Shown one piece after another: positions 37,534-44,708 of a DNA stretch of 44,708 nt. The stretch is from Candidatus Falkowiibacteriota bacterium (GTDB lineage: Bacteria > Patescibacteriota > Patescibacteriia > Patescibacteriales > UBA12465), in contig PWHG01000068.1 of assembly GCA_003554785.1 (NCBI GenBank), positions 1-44,708 of the forward strand, in the 5' to 3' direction. The notes under the pieces were generated by a model. The model had not been told where the DNA came from and did not search any database. It was given only the letters and a program-made list of their open reading frames with translations. Every line of letters starts with the position of its first letter. Position 1 is the first letter of the stretch. Position numbers and translations under genes: made by a program.

Positions 37534-38697
37534 TTAAACTTTTGACCAATATTTTTCCCAGTGACTTTTCCATAATTCTTTTCTAATATCGCAAGCTAAA
37601 TCTTCAGCCAAAATTTTATCTTTTAAACTATTTATATTATGTATAGAGCGAATAGCTCTAACTAAATCATTAATACCTTTTTCCACTTGATCCGGGCTCC
37701 AAGCTAATGGACCATAATTAGAGGTAAAATCATAAGCACTAGCCCACCAAAACCAACAACTAGCTAACCCTCGATTTAAATGCCATCTAAAATCATTAAA
37801 CCCTTCATCATCTTTATACTCTTTCTTTAGACTTACAGCTAAGTCAGCTAATTTCCATAATTTTTGATGAATTGTGTTTTTTGGGTCATCCCAGAGAGCA
37901 TAAGGGTTATTGTTTTCAATTTCCTCCTCTGTTGACTCCCATGACGATGATCGTAAACTACATAAATCTCTTTTTTTATTTTTTTCAATAAACTCAGAAA
38001 CAGTTGCAGTTTTTAAGCCTGACCAAAAAACAATTCTTTCCAGTTCAGCGCTAGGATCAAGATGTCTTAGACCATAGAGTTCTGCATCGACTGCGGTAAT
38101 TATAGCGGGTGGTAAATCTTTTTGACGGCGTATTTTTTTAATTTCATCGGGTGGATAAATGGTTGATAGTTTTCTTTGTCTAAAAACTATATTTAAACCA
38201 CTGTCTTTATCTTCATATATCTTTTGATGATCCAGTTTTTCTTCTCCTTGATAGCTAATTTCATCTAGAATAAGCCAGCTATAGCCCATTTTTGATACCA
38301 CTTTAGCTACTTTTTTATGATAAGCCATCTCTGGAATAAAAAAGCCTTTCAGGCGAGTTAAATTAAATAATTCTTTTAATATTTTTTCTTGCTCAATGAT
38401 CTGCCACTTTATTTCTTCTTCATCTAAGTTTGGTAAAAAGGCGTGATATGAAGCTGAACCAACCAGTTCAATTCGTTTTTCATCAATTAACTTTTTAAAT
38501 CTTTCAATTAGATCACTATAGTTTTCCTCTTTTAATCTCTCTAGCAAGCAACCAGAAATATTCATAGTTACTTTTAATTCAGTCTTTTTTTCTAGTAAAG
38601 TTAAAAGACGACGATAGCTTTTCTTTACAGCTTCATTTATATAATAAGATTCAATATTGGCAGGTTGATATAAGTGTAGAAAGTTTATCCACCACAT
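37534..38697 (-). CDS. Glycoside hydrolase family 57-like protein
   Basis: A 387-residue (beta/alpha)7-barrel-type enzyme beginning MWWINFLHLYQPANIESYYI, equivalent to the GH57 HxHQP start. Other motifs are GFFIPEMAYHKKVAKVVS (the candidate nucleophile Glu lies in a PEMA motif of the GH57 type) and AITAVDAELYGLRHLDP-like AVDAELYGLRHL (motif 4, candidate acid/base Asp; the usual GHW is changed to GLR). A C-terminal helical part is rich in Trp. GH57 members act on alpha-glucans as amylases, branching enzymes or 4-alpha-glucanotransferases; a deacetylase-like role is less likely. It lies 12 nt after glgA, so a role in glucan building or trimming is plausible. The exact activity cannot be read. 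Confidence 0.82.
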   Translation of the reverse strand: MWWINFLHLYQPANIESYYINEAVKKSYRRLLTLLEKKTELKVTMNISGCLLERLKEENYSDLIERFKKLIDEKRIELVGSASYHAFLPNLDEEEIKWQIIEQEKILKELFNLTRLKGFFIPEMAYHKKVAKVVSKMGYSWLILDEISYQGEEKLDHQKIYEDKDSGLNIVFRQRKLSTIYPPDEIKKIRRQKDLPPAIITAVDAELYGLRHLDPSAELERIVFWSGLKTATVSEFIEKNKKRDLCSLRSSSWESTEEEIENNNPYALWDDPKNTIHQKLWKLADLAVSLKKEYKDDEGFNDFRWHLNRGLASCWFWWASAYDFTSNYGPLAWSPDQVEKGINDLVRAIRSIHNINSLKDKILAEDLACDIRKELWKSHWEKYWSKV

Positions 38698-38709
38698 AAA
38701 ATTTTCTAA

Positions 38710-40179
38710 TTAATTTCTTAAAAGATGACGATACAGATTAATATATTTCTTGGCAGGTATCTCCCAACTATTTGATTGCAACATTGCTTTGATAACCAGT
38801 TGTTCCCAAATAAATGGATAGCGATAAGTTTCAAGGGCTCTAATTAGTGCTCCATAAAAATCCAACAACTCATCACTTTTAAAAGTAAAGCCCAGTCCTC
38901 TACCACTACCGGGATTAAAGTTTTTTACCGTATCATAGAGTCCACCAACCTCTCTTACCACCGGGATTGAACCATAACGCATGGCAATTAATTGATTAAT
39001 ACCACAAGGCTCATGATTAGAAGGCAAAACAAATATATCAGAGGCAGCATAAATACTGGTTTCTATTTCTTGATCAAAAGGTAACCAAATAATTTTTTTC
39101 GGATATTTTCGCATTAATTTTTTTAAAGGATTTACATAATCCTTGCTACCATCACCCATTATTATAACTTGCAAATCATGCTTAAGCAGGGATACAAGAG
39201 CTTGCAGTATTAAATTAAAGCCTTTTTGAAATGTTAATCGTGAGGTAGTACACAAAACCGGTATTTTTTCATTCTCAGGCAAATTTAACTTTTTTTGCAC
39301 AACTAATTTATTTTTCCGCCTACTTTCCATTATTTGACTAGGGTTTTTATGAGAATATGGATATATTAATCCAAGATCTTTTTCTGGATTATAGGCATTA
39401 TAATCAATTCCGTTAATAATACCAAAAAGTCGATCTTCACGGTTTTTAAGAATTCGATGCAAATCTTGACCAAAACGTTTAGTCATAATTTCACTACGAT
39501 AATTTTCACTTACTGTGTTTATAGCATCAGCCGACAATATAGCTCGCTTGGCAAAATTAATATCTTCAATTCTTTCATCTGACAAATGAGGTAAGCGACT
39601 ACGACCATAATCACGTTTATTGAGAGGTATTTCCCACCAATTATGACCTAATTGAAATATTAAATTATGGATAGTAAAAACAGTTTTAACTTTTTTTAAA
39701 TTTTTAGAGTAAAGAAAATTAGTTTTTAGATAATACGGAATTAATCCGGTTTGCCAGTCATGGCAATGAATAATTTCTGGTTTACTACCTAAAAGAGAAA
39801 TTAGCTTTAATGCTGCTACGTTAAATGTTAAAAATCTGGCATTTTCATTGGAAAAACCATACATTTTTTTGTTTTTAGAAAAATGCTCAAAATTTTCTAT
39901 AAAATAAACGGGTAAACCCTCCATTAATTCACCTTGCCAAAAATTAACTTTAGTAGATTCTTTAGAGTTTAAAAATATTTCTACATCTTTATAGATTCTT
40001 TTTAAATTCCATTTTTCTTTGCTAATTTTTTTTCCATAAAGTGGGGTGATTATTGAAACATCATGACCTAGTCTTTTAAGAGCTTTTGGTAAACTTCTAG
40101 CAACATCAGCTAAACCACCAGTTTTAGAAAAGGGTGCCACCTCAGCACTAATATGAATAACTTTTAATTTATTTGACAT
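38710..40179 (-). CDS. glgA: Glycogen/starch synthase (GT5)
   Basis: A GT-B glycosyltransferase extending alpha-1,4-glucan from a nucleotide-glucose donor. The 489 residues have the N-terminal donor-binding KTGGLADVARSLPKAL (K19), CHDWQTGLIPYYLK, TIHNL and INGIDY. The C-terminal Rossmann half has TSRLTFQKGF and the acidic-loop signature PSNHEPCGINQLIAMRYGS, followed by REVGGLYDTV. Length is typical of GT5. The first codons overlap the 3' end of ruvC by 11 nt. Neither ADP-glucose pyrophosphorylase nor phosphorylase is in the window, so the donor source is not visible. Confidence 0.93.
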   Translation of the reverse strand: MSNKLKVIHISAEVAPFSKTGGLADVARSLPKALKRLGHDVSIITPLYGKKISKEKWNLKRIYKDVEIFLNSKESTKVNFWQGELMEGLPVYFIENFEHFSKNKKMYGFSNENARFLTFNVAALKLISLLGSKPEIIHCHDWQTGLIPYYLKTNFLYSKNLKKVKTVFTIHNLIFQLGHNWWEIPLNKRDYGRSRLPHLSDERIEDINFAKRAILSADAINTVSENYRSEIMTKRFGQDLHRILKNREDRLFGIINGIDYNAYNPEKDLGLIYPYSHKNPSQIMESRRKNKLVVQKKLNLPENEKIPVLCTTSRLTFQKGFNLILQALVSLLKHDLQVIIMGDGSKDYVNPLKKLMRKYPKKIIWLPFDQEIETSIYAASDIFVLPSNHEPCGINQLIAMRYGSIPVVREVGGLYDTVKNFNPGSGRGLGFTFKSDELLDFYGALIRALETYRYPFIWEQLVIKAMLQSNSWEIPAKKYINLYRHLLRN

Positions 40180-40651
40180 AGTTTAAACCAGCTGCACCGA
40201 TAGCGGTAGCTAAGGCATCTGCCGCGTCGTCAGGCTGGGGAATTTTTTTTAATTTTAATATTTTTTGTACCATTTTTTGTACTTGTTTTTTTGGTGCTTG
40301 ACCATAGGCACAAACAGCTTGCTTAACTTGTGGCGGTGTAAGACCTAAAAGAGGAAGATTTTTTTGTTTAAAAACCAATAAAACTACCCCTCTGGCTTGT
40401 CCGACGATTAAAGCTGTTTTTGTATTTTTGTTAAAATAGAGCTCTTCAATTACCACTAACTCAGGGTGATATTTATCCACTAAACTATTTAAGTCATTGT
40501 ATAAAATTAACAATCTATCAGCTAATTCTAATTTAGAACTAGTTTTTATCACTCCACAATCTAAAAAATTTAACTCTTGTCCATTTACCTCAATTAACCC
40601 ATAACCGGTATCAGCTATTCCGGGATCAATACCTAAAATTATTTTTTTCAT
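40169..40651 (-). CDS. ruvC: Holliday-junction resolvase RuvC
   Basis: An endonuclease that resolves Holliday junctions with RuvAB. The 160 residues begin IILGIDPGIADTGYGLIEV (catalytic D7), with the second acidic residue in VVIEELYFNKNTKTA. The KQAVCAYGQAPKKQVQKMVQ DNA-binding segment follows, then the terminal acidic pair in PDDAADALATAIG. The start overlaps the yebC stop as ATGA, a classic coupled arrangement, and the yebC-ruvC pair is common in bacteria. RuvA and RuvB are not in the window. Confidence 0.95.
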   Translation of the reverse strand: MKKIILGIDPGIADTGYGLIEVNGQELNFLDCGVIKTSSKLELADRLLILYNDLNSLVDKYHPELVVIEELYFNKNTKTALIVGQARGVVLLVFKQKNLPLLGLTPPQVKQAVCAYGQAPKKQVQKMVQKILKLKKIPQPDDAADALATAIGAAGLNYVK

Positions 40652-41376
40652 AAAATATTTTCAATATTATGATAATAATTATTTACATCTTCATTATCTT
40701 CAAGCTCAGCTAAAAATTTATCAAGTTTTTCTTTTTCAGTATCACTAACTTCTTGCTTTTCTTTGGCACTATAGCCGACTTCACTTGAATCTAAGTGAAT
40801 TCCTTGGTTTTTTAAAAATTTAGATATTTCAGATAAATCTTTTACAACAGTTAAAATAACAATTCCTTCAGAACTCTTTTTAAAATCTACAATATTTTTA
40901 TCAATTAACTCTAGTTGTAGGTTCTCTAAATTAATCTTATTTCTACTTAGCTCTGATAAGGAGAATTTTATTATTCCATATAAATTAAAATTCCAAATTA
41001 CCGATGCTAGTGAGCCTCCGTATTTTGTAAATATATGTCGCAGAGTAGCCACACTACGATTTTTATTATCCGTTAAACACTTAACTACAAACTGAGAATT
41101 ACCAGGACCAATTCCTTCATAAAATATTTCCTCAACCTCGGCGCCAGCTAACTCACCAGTTCCTTTTTTAATCGCCCTTTCAATATTATTTTTAGGCATA
41201 TTAGCTTCCTTGGCTTGTTCAATCGCTGACTTTAAAGCTGGATTCATTTCCGGATCACCACCTTCTTTAGCAGCCACAGTTATTACATTAGCTAATTTAG
41301 TAAAAGCAGCGCCACGCTTAGCATCAACTACTGCCTTTTGTCTTTTAATTGTTGACCATTTTGAGTGTCCAGACAT
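40648..41376 (-). CDS. yebC: YebC/PmpR family transcriptional or translational regulator
   Basis: A 242-residue YebC/PmpR-family protein starting MSGHSKWSTIKRQKAVVDAK, the invariant family N-terminus. NPALKSAIEQAKEANMPKNN and ERAIKKGTGE follow, then the two alpha/beta domains with YEGIGPG and RHIFTKYGGSL. The family acts as a DNA-binding regulator and, in recent work, as a factor relieving ribosome pausing. An ATG 14 codons upstream (41418) was rejected: it precedes the conserved start and would lie at the predicted transcription start. The gene ends in TGA within the ruvC ATG. Confidence 0.95.
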   Translation of the reverse strand: MSGHSKWSTIKRQKAVVDAKRGAAFTKLANVITVAAKEGGDPEMNPALKSAIEQAKEANMPKNNIERAIKKGTGELAGAEVEEIFYEGIGPGNSQFVVKCLTDNKNRSVATLRHIFTKYGGSLASVIWNFNLYGIIKFSLSELSRNKINLENLQLELIDKNIVDFKKSSEGIVILTVVKDLSEISKFLKNQGIHLDSSEVGYSAKEKQEVSDTEKEKLDKFLAELEDNEDVNNYYHNIENIL

Positions 41377-41426
41377 AATTTTAAACAAAAAATACAAGAA
41401 ATTACTTTCTTTTTTCAATTTGATTA

Positions 41427-41454
41427 ATTATAATCATTTTAATTTAAATTGCAA
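41427..41454 (-). promoter_or_regulatory. Promoter of the yebC-ruvC-glgA operon
   Basis: Minus strand: -35 TTGCAA (41454-41449), 16-nt spacer, -10 TATAAT (41432-41427). The predicted start near 41420 gives a leader of about 44 nt to the yebC ATG at 41376. The -35 hexamer is self-palindromic and is also the -35 of the opposing promoter. Confidence 0.65.
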
Positions 41455-41477
41455 CAAAAAGCAATCTCTTCTATAAT
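41449..41477 (+). promoter_or_regulatory. Promoter of the SIS-domain isomerase gene
   Basis: Plus strand: -35 TTGCAA (41449-41454), 17-nt spacer, -10 TATAAT (41472-41477). The predicted start near 41484 leaves a leader of about 20 nt before the ATG at 41505. It shares its entire -35 hexamer with the divergent yebC promoter. Confidence 0.7.
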
Positions 41478-41504
41478 ACAATTATATAATAATAAAATAA
41501 ATTT

Positions 41505-42425
41505 ATGATAAAAAATATTCCTAATTTAAATCAAACTGTAATTGAAGCTCTAGATTTTCTTAGCCAAAATCCACCAAAAAATTTAAAACTTAAAAAAAGT
41601 CAGTTAACCCTAGCAATTGGTAGTGTTAATGCTTTAAGCACAGCCAAAATTTTACTACACAATCAAGCAAGCATTTTTGCTGATGAAAGTAATTTGAAAG
41701 AAGTTTTAAAGGTCTATAAACCACTAATAAAGAAAAAAATTGTTGACAGAGCTATTATTATCTCTGCTTCAGGAGAAAAAGATGCTATCTGGGAAACAAA
41801 AGCTGCTTCAAGCATGGGACTTAAAACCACTCTTTTAACTTGTAACCCTGATGCTAGCACTATTAAGCTAGCAGATAATTATTATGTTTTTAAAAAAATA
41901 ACTGAACCTTATTCATACAATTTTTCTACTTATCTTTCTATGATTTTAGCCTATTTCAAAGAAGATCCTAAAAAAATTAAAAATTATTTAAAGAAAATAA
42001 AGACACCAAAAAACTTTGATAATTTTAAATACTTTACTTTTATTTTACCTGATAAATATCGAGCCATTTCTGATATGATAAAAGTTAAAGACGATGAGCT
42101 CTTTGCTGCTAAATCATCTTTGCGAGCCTTTTCTTTTGGACAAGCTAGACACGCCAAGTTTATTCACCAAGACAAAGATGAAATGGTGATTAGTTTTGGG
42201 AAAAACCCATATTTTGGTCACAGCAAAAATCGCTGGCAAATAGAAACTTCAAAATATGAAAACTTTGCCTTTATGCTATCTCTAGCTTATTATTTAGTCG
42301 GCTTAATACAGCAGCAAAAACCTGATTATTTTAAAAAGGGCTTAAAAGAATATTGCACAAATCACGGTCCAAAACCTTATGGAAGGAAAAATGAATTTAA
42401 TCTTTTAGTGCCCGGAGATAATTAA
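41505..42425 (+). CDS. SIS-domain protein, phosphoglucose/phosphomannose isomerase-like
   Basis: A 306-residue protein with two sugar-isomerase (SIS) domains. The first has LTLAIGSVNALSTAKILL and AIIISASGEKDAIWETKAAS (the phosphosugar Ser motif), then TTLLTCNPDASTIKLADNYY. The second, after residue about 170, includes FTFILPDKYRAISDMIKVK and AFSFGQARHAKF, where the Glu/His catalytic region of bifunctional phosphoglucose/phosphomannose isomerases would lie. A C-terminal HGPKPYGRKNEFNLL closes it. Interconversion of fructose-6-phosphate with glucose- or mannose-6-phosphate is likely, but divergence is high. It is monocistronic, with its own promoter and a strong terminator. Confidence 0.75.
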   Translation: MIKNIPNLNQTVIEALDFLSQNPPKNLKLKKSQLTLAIGSVNALSTAKILLHNQASIFADESNLKEVLKVYKPLIKKKIVDRAIIISASGEKDAIWETKAASSMGLKTTLLTCNPDASTIKLADNYYVFKKITEPYSYNFSTYLSMILAYFKEDPKKIKNYLKKIKTPKNFDNFKYFTFILPDKYRAISDMIKVKDDELFAAKSSLRAFSFGQARHAKFIHQDKDEMVISFGKNPYFGHSKNRWQIETSKYENFAFMLSLAYYLVGLIQQQKPDYFKKGLKEYCTNHGPKPYGRKNEFNLLVPGDN

Positions 42426-42437
42426 TTTATTCTAACT

Positions 42438-42469
42438 AAAAAAAGACCAAATATATGTTTGGTCTTTTT
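42438..42469. terminator. Bidirectional terminator between the SIS gene and gpmA
   Basis: A perfect stem of about 12 bp (aaaaagaccaaa with tttggtcttttt) and a 6-nt AT-rich loop lie between convergent genes. A and T tracts on both sides let it serve either strand. Confidence 0.9.
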
Positions 42470-42484
42470 ATTTATTTCTATTTT

Positions 42485-43222
42485 TTATTGAGTAGAGCCA
42501 GCTTTCTTGGTTTTACCGGTTGCTTCTTTTAACTCTTTTTGACTAGCTAAATAATAATGTTTTTTTGCCTTAAATTTTTTATCAAGCTCATAAACCAAAG
42601 GAATACCAAGAGGTATGTTTAAATTTACAATCTCCTTGTCTTGTATATTATCTAAATATTTAACTAAAGCTCGCAGACTATTACCTGATCCAAAAATTAT
42701 TATTTTTTTATCCTTTTTCAAATTAGGAACAATTTCTTGTTGCCAGAATTTCTTAATTCTTATCACTACATCTGCTAAACTTTCTGCTCTGGGGACATTA
42801 ATTCCTTCATAAGCTCTATGTTTTTTCTGATCAAACTTATTATTTTTCATTATTTCCGGTGGTCTCATATCATAACTTCTTCGCCAAATAAGCACTTGCT
42901 CTTTGCCAAATTTTTTAACCATTGCTGCTTTGTTTAAGCCTTGCAAATTCCCATAATGTCTTTCATTTAAGCGCCAATCTTTTTTAATAGGAATATAAAG
43001 CGAGTCTAACTCTTCTAAACTTATATGCGCTGTTTTTATAACTCTTTTTAAATAAGATACGTAAGCTAAATCAAATTCAAAACCATTTTTTTTAAGCTTT
43101 TCTCCGGCTATTTTTGCCTGTTTTTTTCCTAAAACACTTAAATCAACATCAGTCCATCCAGTGAACAAACCTTTTTTATTCCACAAACTCTCTCCATGGC
43201 GTAGCAATACTATTTTTGCCAT
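42485..43222 (-). CDS. gpmA: 2,3-bisphosphoglycerate-dependent phosphoglycerate mutase
   Basis: A glycolytic mutase interconverting 3- and 2-phosphoglycerate. The 245 residues begin MAKIVLLRHGESLWNKKGLF, with the phospho-accepting His in RHG, then TGWTDVDLS. WRLNERHYGNLQGLNKAAMV and the second catalytic His region in IIFGSGNSLRALVKYLD follow. In the last motif the canonical GHGNSLR reads GSGNSLR, so the second His is replaced by Ser, a notable change. The tail is Lys-rich (KKAGSTQ). It has its own extended -10 promoter and stops before a bidirectional terminator. Confidence 0.92.
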   Translation of the reverse strand: MAKIVLLRHGESLWNKKGLFTGWTDVDLSVLGKKQAKIAGEKLKKNGFEFDLAYVSYLKRVIKTAHISLEELDSLYIPIKKDWRLNERHYGNLQGLNKAAMVKKFGKEQVLIWRRSYDMRPPEIMKNNKFDQKKHRAYEGINVPRAESLADVVIRIKKFWQQEIVPNLKKDKKIIIFGSGNSLRALVKYLDNIQDKEIVNLNIPLGIPLVYELDKKFKAKKHYYLASQKELKEATGKTKKAGSTQ

Positions 43223-43254
43223 ATTTTTATTTATTATTTTCTAGAATTTATTAT

Positions 43255-43283
43255 ATTATAGCAAACATTTATTTAATTGACTA
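43255..43283 (-). promoter_or_regulatory. Promoter of gpmA
   Basis: Minus strand: extended -10 TGC-TATAAT (-10 at 43260-43255), a 17-nt spacer and a weak -35 TAGTCA (43283-43278). The leader is about 26 nt. The -35 overlaps the -35 of the divergent M23 peptidase promoter. Confidence 0.55.
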
Positions 43284-43305
43284 GAAAGTACTAACTTGCT
43301 ACTAT
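43277..43305 (+). promoter_or_regulatory. Promoter of the LysM/M23 peptidase gene
   Basis: Plus strand: -35 TTGACT (43277-43282), 17-nt spacer, -10 TACTAT (43300-43305) with TGC directly before it as an extended -10. The predicted start near 43312 gives a leader of about 68 nt to the ATG at 43380. Confidence 0.55.
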
Positions 43306-43379
43306 AATTCCAGTAATTTAGCAAATATATAGATACTAAAAATAAACCAAAATTTAATAAATGGCTACTTACTGCACTG

Positions 43380-44708
43380 ATGATAATCTTAAAAGTTTTA
43401 ATCCTTGTTAAAAACTCAATTTTTAAAATTATCAAAACTATATTCAGGCCTTTTAGCCTGATTTTTCGCTTTTTCTTTCTTAAAATAATTGTAAAAATAT
43501 ATTATTGGTTTTTTAAATTAAAAAAATACGAATTCAAAGGAAAGAATTTAAGCTTTATCTTCAACCAAAAAGCCATGCACTTCTTGGCAATTTTGTTAGT
43601 TGTTAGTATGTTAATTTTCAGTCTAGGTGCTAGAACTCAGGCTGGTTTTAATCCAGAGAGAATGAGAGAAAGTATTATGGCAAAAGCAGTAATTAGTGAT
43701 CTTGATATGCTTGGCCAAGAAGAATTAGTGGTAGAAACCGCTGATGAATTCTCTTTTAAACAAAGTGGCCAAGTTATCAACTATTTATCTGATTCACAAA
43801 TGAAGCGACCAATGAATTATTTGGGAATGGAAGAAAAAACTGCTAAAACTTTAATTAATGGCGAATCAGATGAAAGTTTAGTGTTAACTAGACCACAACA
43901 AATTGATCTTTCCTATGAAGAGGGTATAAGCTATGAAACTGAGGCTAAAACTAGAACAGATATTGTTGAATATGAAATTCAAAGTGGGGACACTATAAGT
44001 AGTATTGCTCAAAAATTTGGCCTAAGAACCAATACAATCCTATGGGCAAACAACCTTAGTTCCTTTAGTTTAATTAGACCAGGTGATACTTTAACAATCC
44101 TACCAACTGATGGTGTTTTACATACTGTAAAAAGTGGTGAAAACCTTAGCTATTTAGCTCAGAGATACAGTGTTGCCACTCAAGAAATATCAGATTATAA
44201 TAATGTCAGAGCTGATTCTTTGTCAATTAATCAAAAATTAATTATTCCTGGTGCTTCCAGAGTTAAAACCCCCACACGAACTACTACTCCAAGTCCAACA
44301 CCTACACCTACGCCTACGCCTACGCCAAGCCCAACACCAAGCCCAGCACCAAGCACTCCTGGTAAAATGGTATGGCCAACTGAAGGTCATCGAATTACTC
44401 AATATTTTTCTTGGCGTCACAAGGGTCTTGATGTTGCCAATAAGACTGGAACTCCTATTTATGCTTCAGAAGCTGGAGTAGTTGAATACTCTGGTTGGAG
44501 CACTGGTTATGGTAATAATATTTTAATTGATCACGGTGGTGGTAAAAAAACTCGCTACGCTCATATGTCTAGACTATTTGTATCTGTAGGTCAAAGTGTA
44601 GGAAGAGGGGCACACATTGCAGCTATGGGTTCTACTGGTTGGTCAACTGGACCCCACCTTCACTTTGAAGTTATAGTTAATGGATCTAAACAAAATCCTT
44701 TAAATTAT
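43380..44708 (+). CDS. Membrane-anchored LysM/M23 peptidoglycan peptidase, C-terminus cut by window
   Basis: An open frame of 443 codons to the window edge. It has a basic, hydrophobic N-terminal region and a clear membrane segment (about 66-85, MHFLAILLVVSMLIFSLGA). An extracytoplasmic linker is followed by two LysM repeats (from YEIQSGDTISSIAQKFG, about 198-242, and HTVKSGENLSYLAQRYS, about 246-290). A Pro/Thr/Ser linker precedes an M23 domain. Zinc ligands are visible: H347 and D351 in RHKGLD, and H426/H428 in HLHFE. Another His lies in RYAHMS. M23 enzymes cut peptidoglycan cross-bridges or stem peptides, and LysM binds glycan. The text ends NPLNY, where such proteins usually stop, so little is missing. 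The start is the first in-frame ATG after an upstream stop at 43314. Confidence 0.9.
   Translation, partial: MIILKVLILVKNSIFKIIKTIFRPFSLIFRFFFLKIIVKIYYWFFKLKKYEFKGKNLSFIFNQKAMHFLAILLVVSMLIFSLGARTQAGFNPERMRESIMAKAVISDLDMLGQEELVVETADEFSFKQSGQVINYLSDSQMKRPMNYLGMEEKTAKTLINGESDESLVLTRPQQIDLSYEEGISYETEAKTRTDIVEYEIQSGDTISSIAQKFGLRTNTILWANNLSSFSLIRPGDTLTILPTDGVLHTVKSGENLSYLAQRYSVATQEISDYNNVRADSLSINQKLIIPGASRVKTPTRTTTPSPTPTPTPTPTPSPTPSPAPSTPGKMVWPTEGHRITQYFSWRHKGLDVANKTGTPIYASEAGVVEYSGWSTGYGNNILIDHGGGKKTRYAHMSRLFVSVGQSVGRGAHIAAMGSTGWSTGPHLHFEVIVNGSKQNPLNY
44276..44356 (+). repeat. Pro-Thr/Ser low-complexity linker repeat in the M23 peptidase
   Basis: Short tandem units of the type cctacg and ccaagc encode alternating PT and PS dipeptides, joining the second LysM to the M23 domain. 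The bias explains the spurious Trp/Arg-rich frame on the other strand. Such hexamer arrays can vary in copy number by slippage without loss of frame. Confidence 0.8.

Noticed and set aside
40648-40650. Possibility that TGA is read as glycine (SR1/Gracilibacteria code)
   Set aside because: yebC ends properly at TGA, and the long conserved proteins (RpoB, RpoC, LeuS, LepA) have no in-frame TGA where Gly is expected.
41377-41418. Longer yebC start adding 14 residues
   Set aside because: The conserved MSGHSKW start is at 41376, and the longer ATG would coincide with the predicted transcription start.
43361-43411. 16-codon frame (ATG GCT ACT ... TAA) overlapping the start of the M23 gene, as a possible leader peptide
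   Set aside because: No ribosome-binding site and no regulatory amino-acid run are seen, and such a short frame is expected by chance in AT-rich DNA.
44238-44420. Minus-strand frame encoding CWAWCWAW and an Arg run
   Set aside because: It is the antisense of the Pro-Thr repeat linker in the LysM/M23 peptidase; the repetitive text comes from the hexamer repeat.

Overview
The window is AT-rich (about one third G+C by eye), densely packed chromosome. It is most likely from a Candidate Phyla Radiation bacterium (Patescibacteria, Parcubacteria-like). The evidence is the gene style: tightly tiled housekeeping operons, a long charged coiled-coil insertion in the RpoC clamp, a Mur ligase without the usual N-terminal domain, a TrbC/VirB2-like pilin, LysM-M23 peptidases, large Cys-rich exoproteins of unknown function, and starts with almost no Shine-Dalgarno motif. 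Stops are TAA or TGA (yebC ends in TGA), so the TGA=Gly code of Gracilibacteria/SR1 does not apply. I cannot name the phylum more closely.

Layout. (1) Bases 1-8278, minus strand, are one uninterrupted frame of at least 2,759 codons whose 3' end lies outside the window: a secreted, very Cys-rich modular giant. A membrane-anchored acidic protein precedes it (8297-8815). (2) 8855-12935, minus: xth-leuS-rsmA. (3) 13023-17525, plus: a DsbA-like oxidoreductase followed by a four-subunit pyruvate/2-oxoacid:ferredoxin oxidoreductase. A Cys-rich pilin gene lies between the alpha and beta subunit genes, and a strong bidirectional terminator ends the operon. (4) 17585-24901, minus: an unknown exoprotein, a small membrane protein, murJ, lepA, a 34-codon membrane microprotein, recJ and an RNase HI gene. 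(5) 25001-32251, minus: rpoB-rpoC, with its own promoter, a structured leader of about 210 nt and a terminator. (6) 32505-36439, minus: ftsK and a MurE-like ligase. (7) 36481-41376, minus: yebC-ruvC-glgA-GH57-aminoglycoside-phosphotransferase-like kinase. (8) 41505-44708: a SIS-domain sugar isomerase (plus), gpmA (minus), and a LysM/M23 peptidase (plus) cut by the window edge.

How the genes may work together. Core information processing (RpoBC, LepA, LeuS, RsmA, RecJ, RuvC, Xth, YebC) sits among envelope genes (MurJ, MurE-like, FtsK, M23) and fermentative carbon metabolism (POR, GpmA, SIS isomerase, GlgA/GH57). A second theme is a disulfide-rich cell surface. The DsbA-like enzyme shares an operon with the Cys-rich pilin, and the giant protein carries a symmetric Cys helical hairpin, nine C-x5-G-C motifs and three lectin-like beta-sandwich segments. 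I infer that DsbA oxidises these exported proteins. The three divergent intergenic regions carry compact promoters that overlap or share their -35 boxes, and two genes appear to be transcribed as leaderless mRNAs.
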